Origin: Hydrotalea sp.
GTDB lineage: Bacteria; Bacteroidota; Bacteroidia; Chitinophagales; Chitinophagaceae
Reading direction: 5' to 3'
DNA length: 64,000 nt
Assembly: GCA_022402565.1 (NCBI GenBank)
Contig: JAKRSC010000008.1
Span: forward strand, 62,001 to 126,000
Shown: one piece after another, positions 7,786 through 16,827 of the stretch
Numbering within the stretch: position 1 is the first letter of the stretch
How the letters are laid out: the number at the start of each line of letters is the position of its first letter
Program-made: the position numbers and the translations under genes
Notes under the pieces: generated by a model
Told to the model about the DNA's origin: nothing
Databases searched by the model: none
What the model saw: only the letters and a program-made list of their open reading frames with translations

Positions 7786-7790
7786 CAAAC
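7757..7790 (+). repeat. Second copy of a 34-bp direct repeat of the tRNA 3' end
   Basis: 7757-7790 repeats 7422-7455 (tRNA T-arm, acceptor end and the following CAAAC) with two mismatches in 34. The two copies flank the GIY-YIG gene at a 335-bp interval, which looks like the footprint of insertion or duplication at a tRNA 3' end. Confidence 0.75.
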
Positions 7791-7894
7791 TCTTTGAAGT
7801 CATGTTTTTTTATAGAGCGATACATGGAACTTATGAAATCAAAAATGCCCGTAATCTACGAGCAAAATTAAGGGGATGCAAATGCTTTAACTAA

Positions 7895-9181
7895 TTATTG
7901 AGATGATACAGAAACTTCAGAAGACTGTTTTGTACTAGTAATTTCATGTTCTTTTATTGGGTTAATTTCTTTATGCATATTAAATGCCTTATACATTCTG
8001 CTTTGATCAAACATTTTTTCATTCTTTGAAATAAATATAGCGGCAACGCCATTTCCAATAAAGTTTGTTATGGCCCTTGCTTCAGACATGAATCTATCAA
8101 CGCCCAAAAGCAATGCAAGTCCTTCTAAAGGAATTACTTTAACGGCTCCTAATGTTGAAGCAAGAATAACAAATCCGCTACCAGTAACTCCTGCTGCACC
8201 TTTAGATGTAACCATTAATACACCCACAATAAGAAGCATTTGATTAATAGTTAAGTCAACACTAAAAATTTGTGCTAAGAATAAAGCAGCCATAGAAAGA
8301 TAAATTGAAGTGCCATCTAGATTAAATGAATACCCTGTTGGAACGACAAGTCCTACCACCGATTTATGGCAACCCATGTGTTCCAATTTTTCCATCAAAG
8401 AGGGTAATGCAGCTTCAGATGATGAGGTTCCTAATACAATAAGTAATTCGTTTCTAATATAGTTAAGGAATGAAAAAATTGAAATTTTGTAATACCACAA
8501 CACGCCACCAAGTATAACTAAAATAAACAATGCCATAGTAATATAAACTGAAAGCATCAATTTGGCTAACGGAATTAATGTTGCAACGCCATATTTTCCA
8601 ATCGTGTAAGCCATACCTCCAAGTGCTCCAATTGGTGCAAAAATCATAACAATGTGAAGTCCTTTGAAGATATACTTTGAAGCAATGTAAATAGGCTTTA
8701 AATACTTTTGTTTATTATTAAGTTGACTTAATATAATACCCAAAATGATAGAAAGAATGAGTACTTGAATAGTTGTATTTTCTCTGAAAAAATCTAACCA
8801 GGAAATACTTACATTACCATTGTACTGTTTTATGTTATTGCTATCTATAGAAGATGTATCAATTCCTTTTCCAGGTTGAATTACATGTGCAACCAATAAG
8901 CCAATTAGTAATGCAAGTGTAGTTAATACTTCAAAGTAGATAAATGCTTTTCCGCCTACTCGACCCACTCGCTTTAAACTATCCATGCCACAAATACCAG
9001 TAACAATAGTAACAAAAATAATAGGGTTAATGAAGAGTTTAATAATTGAAATAAAGTAACTGCCTAGAGGCTGTAGTTGTACTCCCGTTTCTGGGAAGTA
9101 GTGTCCAATTAGAACTCCAGCCGTAATAGCGATTAATACCCAGAAGGTTAGGTTTTTAAATATCTTTATTAAGAGTTTCAT
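7895..9181 (-). CDS. Dicarboxylate/amino acid:cation symporter (DAACS, DctA/GltP type)
   Basis: A 428-residue inner-membrane carrier with about eight membrane helices and two re-entrant loops. The signatures are GTSSSEAALPSLMEKL (first hairpin), a GYSFNLDGTSIYLSMAALF segment, SKGAAGVTGSGFV (second hairpin) and DRFMSEARAITNFIGN (substrate and cation site; the Arg usually marks dicarboxylate or acidic substrate binding). It imports C4-dicarboxylates or acidic amino acids with protons or sodium. It is the last gene of the SusC-SusD-SGNH unit, 2 nt after the SGNH gene, which suggests it takes up a product released by the upstream genes. Confidence 0.88.
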   Translation of the reverse strand: MKLLIKIFKNLTFWVLIAITAGVLIGHYFPETGVQLQPLGSYFISIIKLFINPIIFVTIVTGICGMDSLKRVGRVGGKAFIYFEVLTTLALLIGLLVAHVIQPGKGIDTSSIDSNNIKQYNGNVSISWLDFFRENTTIQVLILSIILGIILSQLNNKQKYLKPIYIASKYIFKGLHIVMIFAPIGALGGMAYTIGKYGVATLIPLAKLMLSVYITMALFILVILGGVLWYYKISIFSFLNYIRNELLIVLGTSSSEAALPSLMEKLEHMGCHKSVVGLVVPTGYSFNLDGTSIYLSMAALFLAQIFSVDLTINQMLLIVGVLMVTSKGAAGVTGSGFVILASTLGAVKVIPLEGLALLLGVDRFMSEARAITNFIGNGVAAIFISKNEKMFDQSRMYKAFNMHKEINPIKEHEITSTKQSSEVSVSSQ

Positions 9182-9183
9182 AC

Positions 9184-9963
9184 TTACTTGGATTTTTGTG
9201 TAGAATCATGTTCAGTTAACACCCGAACACATAACTCTATTTCTTCTTTTGTTAGTTGCATGATTCTAAAGGATTCTCCGTCTTTGTCTATATAGTTATA
9301 AACAGTTGCAAATCTTTTAGGTAATTTTCCTGTGATATGTTTTACAAAAGCAAGTGCATTTAAAAAACTACCAACATGCGATGGATGTGAGCCATCGGTG
9401 TGAAATAATTCAACAGAAGAATTTAATTCCATTATTCTTTGCCAATATTTTCCAATGGGAACAAGTGTAGCATCATTACTTTCAGCTAAACTCTTATACA
9501 TTTTATCTATACTAGGCTGTGTTGAAGGATCTGTTTTTCTTGCCCAAGTATTATATAAAAAAATTTTCGACCCTTTTTTTCTGATTATATTTGAAAACAT
9601 ATTTCCATAATAAAGCATAGTATCTGGCTTCTCAATTGCTTGTAAACTATAATCTTGAAGAACTACGATATTGTAATTACGCTCATTGAGTTTTTCAATA
9701 GTTTTTAGTCCTCGTAGTCCATTCCAATGATCACTTAGGCTGGCTCCTCCAGCTGTAGATTTTCTACAAATTATTTTTATATCCATGCTGTCGGAGATCA
9801 GACCAATCATTTGCGCTAAGTTGTTATAGTATGTATAACTGTTTCCAATAAAAAGAACTGATATTGTATCTTTTTTTATTTGCCCATAGCTATTCGATAG
9901 CAATCCGAATAATACCCCCAAAACCAAAATTGCAGTTTTGGGGGCTAGTCTGAATAATCTCAT
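9184..9963 (-). CDS. Secreted SGNH/GDSL-like hydrolase
   Basis: 259 residues with an N-terminal signal peptide (hydrophobic stretch ending near SNSYG). The block FIGNSYTYYNN carries the putative catalytic Ser of the GNS variant of block I, and HTDGSHPSHVGS supplies Asp and His in the D-x-x-H arrangement of block V. SGNH enzymes remove acyl groups from esters on sugars, lipids or small molecules. It is periplasmic or surface-exposed. It lies 23 nt downstream of susD and 2 nt upstream of the symporter gene, so it is part of the same operon and may cleave the imported compound. Confidence 0.75.
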   Translation of the reverse strand: MRLFRLAPKTAILVLGVLFGLLSNSYGQIKKDTISVLFIGNSYTYYNNLAQMIGLISDSMDIKIICRKSTAGGASLSDHWNGLRGLKTIEKLNERNYNIVVLQDYSLQAIEKPDTMLYYGNMFSNIIRKKGSKIFLYNTWARKTDPSTQPSIDKMYKSLAESNDATLVPIGKYWQRIMELNSSVELFHTDGSHPSHVGSFLNALAFVKHITGKLPKRFATVYNYIDKDGESFRIMQLTKEEIELCVRVLTEHDSTQKSK

Positions 9964-9986
9964 ATTATTGGTCTTACTTTACTTTG

Positions 9987-11399
9987 TTACCTATTCACTG
10001 GAGTTGGTTCAAATAAACCTGGTATTGGATTTGGAACCGCAGTATTTCTATCTATTTCGGATTGTGGATACAAGAATCTTTGAGGATGCTGTGCACCAAA
10101 ATTAAATGGTATGGGAACTCTAATGTCAGTTTCTTTAAATACTCTTCTAAAGTCATTGAATCCTTCAATTTGTCCAATAAAGGTTACATAGCGCTCTTCT
10201 ATAATTTCACGAAGTAATGCTCTGATTTCTGTTAAAGGATTTGTTCCACCATTCTCCATTCCACCAGCTGCAAAATCTGCAGCTACATACGGAGAGTATA
10301 AGAAGTTACCTGCTGTTAGAAAAGTTGTATTAATATATGCGCCCGTATTCATATAGGCACGATAATTATTTAATCGTGTTAAACCAGCATTGAAACCATT
10401 TAATCTTGCATCACATTCTGCAAGAATCAAAAGGTTTTCAGCAAAAGTTGCAAGCGGAAATGAAGAAATTTGACCAAAAAATCCAGTGGCAGAAAAATTT
10501 AAATTGGTAGCACTGTTATAAAAGAAATTCCATCTCGCTCTTTCATTTGTTTTAGTATTGCCTCTGTACCTGTTACCTGTTGGATTAATCAAATTGACTC
10601 CGTAAGTGCCTGTTGCATCCATCCAGTTTGGCCTATCAAGAGATAGGAATTGAAAATAGAGATTAAATGCTCCTCTAGCAGAAGCATTGTGAGGTGCCAT
10701 GAAATTATTGGCCTGAGTACTAATACCACTTTGTGCAGCAGTTAAAGCTCTTGCATAATCTCTTACATGAAGAAAATATCGGGCTTTTAAGGTATTTGCT
10801 GTTTGTATCCATCTTGTCATGTTTCCAGCAAAATGTATATCCTGTTCTGCAAATGCCACAAATGCAGTTGAAGACAAGTTAGCAATTGCACTATCTAAAA
10901 GTGTTTGCAATGAGCTATAAATTTGGGTTTGAGGATCAAATTTTGGGTTAGGGATGTTGTCTCTAAATGCTTCGCTATAGGGAATATCACCCCATAATGC
11001 AGTTGCAGTACCTATTAAATTAGCTTCAACTACTTGAGCAACTCCTAGCAATCTTCTATTATTAACTGAAGTTGCTTTTGATTTCAATATCTGAAGATTT
11101 TTATAAGCACCAGAATATACATTCTGCCATGCGTCATCATAATTTCTTGCTATAACAGCATATTGTTGAAAACTTTGGTATTGCTGCGTGAAGCCTCTAA
11201 AGTATCCATTCCACATACTTGCTATTCTAGCCATTTCACCCTCTTGGAAGGCAATATTTCCAATCAGAATGCTTGTAAGCATTGTATTCGGATCTGCATC
11301 AACTGGATTATTAGGACTTGTATTAATTCCTTCTACCAATTTACTGCAACTACTTAAAGTGAAAGCGTAAATGGTAAATATGATTAAGTATTTTTTCAT
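9987..11399 (-). CDS. SusD/RagB-like nutrient-binding outer-membrane lipoprotein
   Basis: 470 residues. It starts with a lipoprotein signal peptide with lipobox-type LSSC near residue 18. TSPNNPVDADP and later SusD-like segments (helical TPR-type regions, EERYVTFIGQIEGFNDFRR near the end) match the SusD-like group associated with SusC proteins. It forms the lid of the SusCD transporter on the cell surface. It is 23 nt downstream of the SusC gene. The bound substrate cannot be predicted; the group is not restricted to glycans. Confidence 0.88.
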   Translation of the reverse strand: MKKYLIIFTIYAFTLSSCSKLVEGINTSPNNPVDADPNTMLTSILIGNIAFQEGEMARIASMWNGYFRGFTQQYQSFQQYAVIARNYDDAWQNVYSGAYKNLQILKSKATSVNNRRLLGVAQVVEANLIGTATALWGDIPYSEAFRDNIPNPKFDPQTQIYSSLQTLLDSAIANLSSTAFVAFAEQDIHFAGNMTRWIQTANTLKARYFLHVRDYARALTAAQSGISTQANNFMAPHNASARGAFNLYFQFLSLDRPNWMDATGTYGVNLINPTGNRYRGNTKTNERARWNFFYNSATNLNFSATGFFGQISSFPLATFAENLLILAECDARLNGFNAGLTRLNNYRAYMNTGAYINTTFLTAGNFLYSPYVAADFAAGGMENGGTNPLTEIRALLREIIEERYVTFIGQIEGFNDFRRVFKETDIRVPIPFNFGAQHPQRFLYPQSEIDRNTAVPNPIPGLFEPTPVNR

Positions 11400-11422
11400 T
11401 GTAATAAGTTTATCGTTTGGAA

Positions 11423-14400
11423 TTAGAAGTTTAGTTTAACCGTGAAAAGGTATGAGCGAGTAGGAGGGTTAACGAAATAAACTACACCTCTACCCGAAGT
11501 AGTACCTGAGTTATTAGCGTCTGGATCAAACCCATTCACATTGCTAATAACAAATAGGTTTCTTCCGCTTAATTCTAAACCAATAGAATTCAAGCCAATT
11601 TTATCTTTTAGATATTTACTATTGATGGTATAACCTAAATTAATTTCTCTAAATCTTGTCCAAGTAGCATCCTGCATAAAAAGTTCTCCTACATTTCCAA
11701 ACCAGCCTCCTGGGCCAGTGTACCAACTTTGGTCAAGTGCAACAGGACCAGCTCCAAAGTCATGTATATTTCCTCTAAACGCAGTTCCTGCTGGAATTAT
11801 AGTGCCATTGAATCTTCTAAGTGGCACATCAGAAACTCTTTCAAATCCAGTAGCTGCAGAAGTTCCATAATCTAATAATACCCCTTCTGTTCCATCAATT
11901 ACTTTGCCACCTTGTGAGTGTTCCATAACTGTATTTAAATAGAATTTCTTGTATCTTAAATTGAAGCCAAATCCTGCTCTCCAATCTGGGTTAGGATCAC
12001 CAATTGGAGCAGCAGTTGGATCTACAAGAGGGAAGCCATTTGCATTCAATTGTAATTTGCCACCGGCATCTCTTAGAAATTTGTTAGAGAATAATACACC
12101 AAGAGGATATCCTTCTACCGCTCTAGATGATACACCAGCAGTTCCACCAAGGTTAATGGTTCCGGCACCACCTAAATTGGTAACAAGGTTTCTGTTTCTT
12201 GTCCAGTTAAGATTTACATCTAATGACCAGTCTTTATTTTTTAAAACATTATAGCCTAAGTCAATTTCTATACCCTTGTTTTCAATAGTGCCGGCATTTG
12301 CGTAAATAGTATTAAAACCTGTAGAAGGAGCTTGGTTAACGGATATTAATGCATCTTGAGTTTCATTTTGATAAACTGTAATTCCAACACTTAATTTGTC
12401 TTTAAAGAATCTTAGGTCAGCTCCAACTTCAAACTCTTTTTTTCTTTCAGGTTGTAAAAGTGGATTACCTCTATCGTTATCTTGAACAAAACTTCCTGTT
12501 CCAAATTGAGATGGGTCTAATGAGCCACCAAATCCATCTCCCCAAGATCTTGGTAAGAATAATGTTTGGGTTCTATAAGCTAATGGCTGAACACCCACTA
12601 TTCCATAAGAGGTACGAAGTTTACCAAATGACAACCATGATAATGACTTAAATGCTTCTAACTGTGTGAACTGCCAAGCAAGATCAGCTGATGGATAGAA
12701 GAAGGTATTTGATGCCAACATTCCAAAAGTAGATGCTGCTTCAACTCTACCTGTTGCATTAAAAAATAGTTGATCATTCCAAGACATACCAATACTTGTA
12801 TAACCAGCATTGGTTACTTGATTTAAGTAGCTATCTGTTGTTCTGATATTAGATGGTGTTGCGTTATTTAAATCTTGCGGACCGCCAGGAATGATAAAGT
12901 TCTGCGATTCACCACCTAGAGTAGTTGATTTTAATTTGTTGTAGTTAAAACCAAATAATAAATTACCAGAAAATTTATCATTAAAATCATGAGTTGCTCT
13001 ACCAATTACATCAAGGTTAAATTGAGTCTCTGAGTATTCTTGTCTGCTATATTGACCTAATACAGCATTAGCAGAGAAATAAGGGAAGTAGTTTTTCTGT
13101 TGATCAGTAAAATAATCTAATCCAGCTCTAGTTGTTAGTGTGAACCAGCTAACTGGCTTTATATTGATTTCGGCTGAATTTATAAATCGACTAACTGCAG
13201 AGGTATTTTGTAATTGATGAATGACCCAAAGTGGATTATTAAAGCCAGGGTTAGTATTAGACCCTGTGGAATTTCGGTAAGAACGATGTCTGTTATCTAC
13301 AAACGCTCCATTTGGTGAACTGAAGGCTCTTCCAATGTAATCACCATTGTCAAAATCAGGAGGAGTTCTTAAAAGTCCAATTAAAAGGCCAGCATTGTTC
13401 ACACCTGCTTGCAATCTATTTTGGTTAGTTTGAATGAAAGTTGCTTTATTTGAAATGCTGAGCCAATTATTTAGATTTCTTCCAACATTCAAGCGAACAC
13501 TAGTTCTTCTATAATCACTTCCACTTCTTGCAACGCCTTTTTGAGCAAGGTCGCTTAAACTAAAAAAATAGTTTCCTTTGCTGTCGGCATGGCTCATGCT
13601 GAGTGAATTATCAAGATAATGTCCCCAACCAAATACATCTCTAAAGTTTTTATCGTTAAAGGTTTGTCTAGAGTTTTTTTGAGTAATTGGGAATATTGTA
13701 TTTCCAGTATTACCTAAAAAATTTGCTCCATTAGTATTAAATACATCTGCGGCTCCGGATCTATTTGCAATTCTATCGCCCCATGTACGAATTGCATTAT
13801 TTTGCCATACTCCATTATTTCCTTGTCCGTAAGTATCTTGAAGTGAATAAAACTGACTCACTTCATCAAATGATACAGTTGATCTAAAGTTAATAGTAGG
13901 TTTTGCGCCTGCTGTTCCTTTTTTTGTTGTAATAATTATTACTCCATTTGCAGCACGTGTACCCCATAATGCGGCTGCAGATGCACCTTTAAGAATTTGC
14001 ACATTCGCAATATCATCTGGACTAATATCATCAAGTCGACTTTGTTGAACAATTTGACCACCAGATGATTCTCCTCTGGCACTACCGTTAATTGGAACGC
14101 CATCAACAACAATAAGCGGATCTGTGCTTCTTGTAATAGTACTTTGACCCCGAATTACAATTTGAGAGCCAGCACCTGGGTCACCAGAAGTTCTTGATAC
14201 ACGAAGACCAGAGGACTTCCCTGCCATTGATTGAATCAAACCTGCTTCGCCAGAGTTCCCAAGTGCTTCGGAACTAATTCGAGTTGTTGCATAGCCCAAT
14301 TTATCTTTTTTGCTTTCAAAGCCTAAAGCGTTCACAACAACATTATCTAGCGTAGAAGCTGATGGTTTTAAGCTCACATTTAAGGTGCCAGTTGAGGAAA

Positions 14401-14668
14401 CAGAAGTTTCAAAGTTTTCATAACCAATAAAACTGATTATTACAATTGATTTAGGAGCAACATTCTGAAGAGTAAATTCCCCTTTTTCGTCTGTAATTGT
14501 TGAAACTTTTGAAGATTTAACTGTAACTGAAGCTCCAACAATTGCGGTGCCAGTTTCATCGAGCACTTTACCTTTTAATGTAATTGAACCTTGGCTTAAG
14601 CCATCCAACATAGATCCTGAAAGAATCAAGACCAAAAGGAAAGTCAGTAGATTTCTTGTTTGTTTCAT
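11423..14668 (-). CDS. SusC/RagA-family TonB-linked outer-membrane protein
   Basis: 1081 residues. A signal peptide is followed by a carboxypeptidase D-like beta-sandwich (LKGKVLDETGTAIVGASVTV, about residues 31-110), a plug domain (DPLIVVDGVPINGSARG, NVQILKGASAAALWGTRAANG) and a long beta barrel ending in aromatic Phe (TVKLNF). It moves bulky ligands across the outer membrane with TonB energy, together with the SusD-like lid. No sigma/anti-sigma pair lies next to it. It is the first gene of a four-gene unit with SusD, the SGNH hydrolase and the symporter. Confidence 0.93.
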   Translation of the reverse strand: MKQTRNLLTFLLVLILSGSMLDGLSQGSITLKGKVLDETGTAIVGASVTVKSSKVSTITDEKGEFTLQNVAPKSIVIISFIGYENFETSVSSTGTLNVSLKPSASTLDNVVVNALGFESKKDKLGYATTRISSEALGNSGEAGLIQSMAGKSSGLRVSRTSGDPGAGSQIVIRGQSTITRSTDPLIVVDGVPINGSARGESSGGQIVQQSRLDDISPDDIANVQILKGASAAALWGTRAANGVIIITTKKGTAGAKPTINFRSTVSFDEVSQFYSLQDTYGQGNNGVWQNNAIRTWGDRIANRSGAADVFNTNGANFLGNTGNTIFPITQKNSRQTFNDKNFRDVFGWGHYLDNSLSMSHADSKGNYFFSLSDLAQKGVARSGSDYRRTSVRLNVGRNLNNWLSISNKATFIQTNQNRLQAGVNNAGLLIGLLRTPPDFDNGDYIGRAFSSPNGAFVDNRHRSYRNSTGSNTNPGFNNPLWVIHQLQNTSAVSRFINSAEINIKPVSWFTLTTRAGLDYFTDQQKNYFPYFSANAVLGQYSRQEYSETQFNLDVIGRATHDFNDKFSGNLLFGFNYNKLKSTTLGGESQNFIIPGGPQDLNNATPSNIRTTDSYLNQVTNAGYTSIGMSWNDQLFFNATGRVEAASTFGMLASNTFFYPSADLAWQFTQLEAFKSLSWLSFGKLRTSYGIVGVQPLAYRTQTLFLPRSWGDGFGGSLDPSQFGTGSFVQDNDRGNPLLQPERKKEFEVGADLRFFKDKLSVGITVYQNETQDALISVNQAPSTGFNTIYANAGTIENKGIEIDLGYNVLKNKDWSLDVNLNWTRNRNLVTNLGGAGTINLGGTAGVSSRAVEGYPLGVLFSNKFLRDAGGKLQLNANGFPLVDPTAAPIGDPNPDWRAGFGFNLRYKKFYLNTVMEHSQGGKVIDGTEGVLLDYGTSAATGFERVSDVPLRRFNGTIIPAGTAFRGNIHDFGAGPVALDQSWYTGPGGWFGNVGELFMQDATWTRFREINLGYTINSKYLKDKIGLNSIGLELSGRNLFVISNVNGFDPDANNSGTTSGRGVVYFVNPPTRSYLFTVKLNF

Positions 14669-14851
14669 GTGTACTCATTTTTAGTTTTGGTATTTACACA
14701 TGGAATACAAAGAGGGTATCTTTTTTGACTCTATGTATTTCACATGGCAACTCATGAAAGAGTTTTGCATTTCGTTGGTTCAAATTGATTTCATTCTGGC
14801 AGTTCTACCAAGTTTTATGGTTTCGTAATCGAATTCAAAAAAAAATCCTAC

Positions 14852-14881
14852 TTTCCGAAATGATTTTTTCAATTTCGGAAA
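14852..14881. promoter_or_regulatory. Paired TTTC(C/G)GAAA inverted-repeat operator candidate
   Basis: TTTCCGAAAT (14852-14861) and ATTTCGGAAA (14872-14881) form a perfect 10-bp inverted repeat. Each arm is itself nearly palindromic, and the arms start 20 bp apart, about two helical turns. It lies in the divergent 249-bp region between the SusC gene and the 414-aa gene. No T run follows on either side that would favour a terminator. Confidence 0.45.
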
Positions 14882-14917
14882 TTTAAAATAGCTTGAAAAT
14901 CAGTAATATAACTTTAG

Positions 14918-16162
14918 ATGCTTAAAAAGGGTAAAGAAGAAATTATCTACTTGCTTAATAAATCTATTGAAAAATTTGAGCAAGAAACTGGTAAAAAAAT
15001 AGTTCAAAACACAAATAGAAAGAACTATGAAGCTCTTGCCGTAGCTCTAAGTGACATTAGCAATAATCTTCCAAATACTAATGATACACTTGGGCATACC
15101 CAATATGAACCTGTTTCTGAAAAAGATAATAGCGAATATCCATTTAGAAAGTACGACATAACAGGTGGTCAAATTAGAGATGCCTTAATGGGTTTGGTTG
15201 CAAATCCTAGACCCTTTTTGGTAGATACATGTTATATTTATGTTTATGGTATTGGAAGAAAGGCTTTTGAAAAAAGTCCGGTTGACAACAACTTAATAGC
15301 AGATCAAGATTCGAATACCCCTAGTAATAGCTATTCGCTAATTAAGGAAAATCAACAACTTAAACTTGAACTCAATCAGATAAAAAGTCAACGCAAGGGT
15401 CATGTTGAAAAGAAATACAAAATTTATTCTCGGGTTCTAACAGTACTGACTGTATTTTTTGCTGGATTGTTTTTATATACTTTCTCCATGAAATCAGAAG
15501 AAGAAAATGATTGGGCAGTAATAAAAAGCGATTACAATATTTTACCTTATAAGGTTTCAAAGTCTGAAATTGACAGTTTAGAAGGATTATGGCTATGCTA
15601 TATAGGCTCTCCACAAGCTAGAATTTCCGATCCCAATAGATATCATAAAGTGGTTACAAATTTTATTGATATAAAGTATAAAAACGGATATTTTACATAC
15701 ACAAGATATGGTGCTAGCTTCAATCACAAAGGCTATGTGCAGTTTGAGGCACCAGGGTTGGTCTCAATTCATTCTTGGATTTTGAACAATGGAAGTGAAG
15801 TGGAGTCTCCTAGACATAGTCTTCTTAAACTTCAAACTGAAAAACCTTTTTTAAGTGCTATTTCTGCCTCTTGGAATTTTGATGTAGGACCAAATAACCG
15901 GATTATTGGAATTAGAGAAGTTTATCAAAAAGTAGGAAAGGGGGGGAGTATTCAAGAAGTGATTAATTCTCTCGAAAATGCAAGCTGTCAATGCAAAATT
16001 ATCAGATGGACCCGTCCTGATAAAACTATTCAATCTTTTTATCTTAGAAATATTTCGCTTGATACTATGCAAAATGCTACACTCAAAAAAATGATCGACG
16101 AAGAGAGTATACTTTTAAAAGATCCAGAAGATCAAGTATTAATTGATCGTCTGAAGAATTAG
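14918..16162 (+). CDS. Uncharacterised single-pass membrane protein
   Basis: 414 residues, not recognised. Visible parts are a charged N-terminal region (1-130) with TGGQIRDALMGLVANPRPFL, a polar possible coiled coil (about 140-165), one strong membrane segment (about 172-190) and a C-terminal domain of about 220 residues rich in aromatic residues and beta-type sequence, with a Cys-x-Cys (SCQCK). With no signal peptide, the N-terminal part is probably cytoplasmic and the C-terminal part periplasmic, a layout seen in membrane sensors and anti-sigma-like proteins, but no known sensor or anti-sigma domain is seen. It is divergent from the SusC operon. Confidence 0.7.
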   Translation: MLKKGKEEIIYLLNKSIEKFEQETGKKIVQNTNRKNYEALAVALSDISNNLPNTNDTLGHTQYEPVSEKDNSEYPFRKYDITGGQIRDALMGLVANPRPFLVDTCYIYVYGIGRKAFEKSPVDNNLIADQDSNTPSNSYSLIKENQQLKLELNQIKSQRKGHVEKKYKIYSRVLTVLTVFFAGLFLYTFSMKSEEENDWAVIKSDYNILPYKVSKSEIDSLEGLWLCYIGSPQARISDPNRYHKVVTNFIDIKYKNGYFTYTRYGASFNHKGYVQFEAPGLVSIHSWILNNGSEVESPRHSLLKLQTEKPFLSAISASWNFDVGPNNRIIGIREVYQKVGKGGSIQEVINSLENASCQCKIIRWTRPDKTIQSFYLRNISLDTMQNATLKKMIDEESILLKDPEDQVLIDRLKN

Positions 16163-16173
16163 TCAATTCAAGA

Positions 16174-16791
16174 TTACCTTTTTAAAAGTTTGAATCCAAT
16201 TTCTCTTCCTAGTCCCTGAAACATAGCTAAGTTGATCCAAAACCAAGCAAATTGTTCCATCAATTCAAATTTGTCGTTGCCCCCAATTGAATAACACTCT
16301 GCAAATCCAGCATCTTTTGCAAGCTGAATAGCAGCTTCTTTTCCCCGCTCACTATCACCAGCAACAAATAAATCAATAGCTTCTGAATTGTAGATTGGGT
16401 TCTGCATATTGTTAAAGCCTGTTGTATTGAAGCATTTTACAATATCTCTGCTTTGGGTATTTGATAGAATTGCATCAGTTGTATTAGTGAAGTTTTCAGG
16501 GCCTCTGCCCATTACAATATTCATTGCATCTATAATGATTTTTCCTGTTGTATCACCAAGACTTTTTGCAACTTCAACAGCAGCGGATGCAGGAGTTGAT
16601 ACAAAAATAATTTCGGCTTCTTGAACAGCCTCTTGTATTGAGGTAATTAAAATTTGATCTTCCTCTAGTACTTTTTTCCCTTTGAAGTTATTAGCATCTC
16701 TTACACCTGCAATTACTGTATGTCCTTTTTTAGACCACTTGCTTCCAAGGGTTCCTCCTATATTACCTGTGCCTATTATTGCTATTTTCAT
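16174..16791 (-). CDS. NAD(P)-binding oxidoreductase, F420-dependent NADP reductase-like (COG2085 type)
   Basis: 205 residues with a Rossmann start, IAIIGTGNIGGTLGSKWSKK, then AGVRD at the end of beta 2, suitable for the NADP phosphate. FVSTPASAA and IDAMNIVMGRGP follow as in the NpdG-like group, and KCFNTTGFNNM is a typical central segment. Bacteroidota are not known for coenzyme F420, so the protein probably acts with NADP on another substrate; the reaction is unknown. It is the last gene of the minus-strand unit starting at the DJ-1/PfpI gene. Confidence 0.75.
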   Translation of the reverse strand: MKIAIIGTGNIGGTLGSKWSKKGHTVIAGVRDANNFKGKKVLEEDQILITSIQEAVQEAEIIFVSTPASAAVEVAKSLGDTTGKIIIDAMNIVMGRGPENFTNTTDAILSNTQSRDIVKCFNTTGFNNMQNPIYNSEAIDLFVAGDSERGKEAAIQLAKDAGFAECYSIGGNDKFELMEQFAWFWINLAMFQGLGREIGFKLLKR

Positions 16792-16827
16792 GATTTTAGG
16801 TTTTTGTAGTTGATTCTTTGAAACTGT

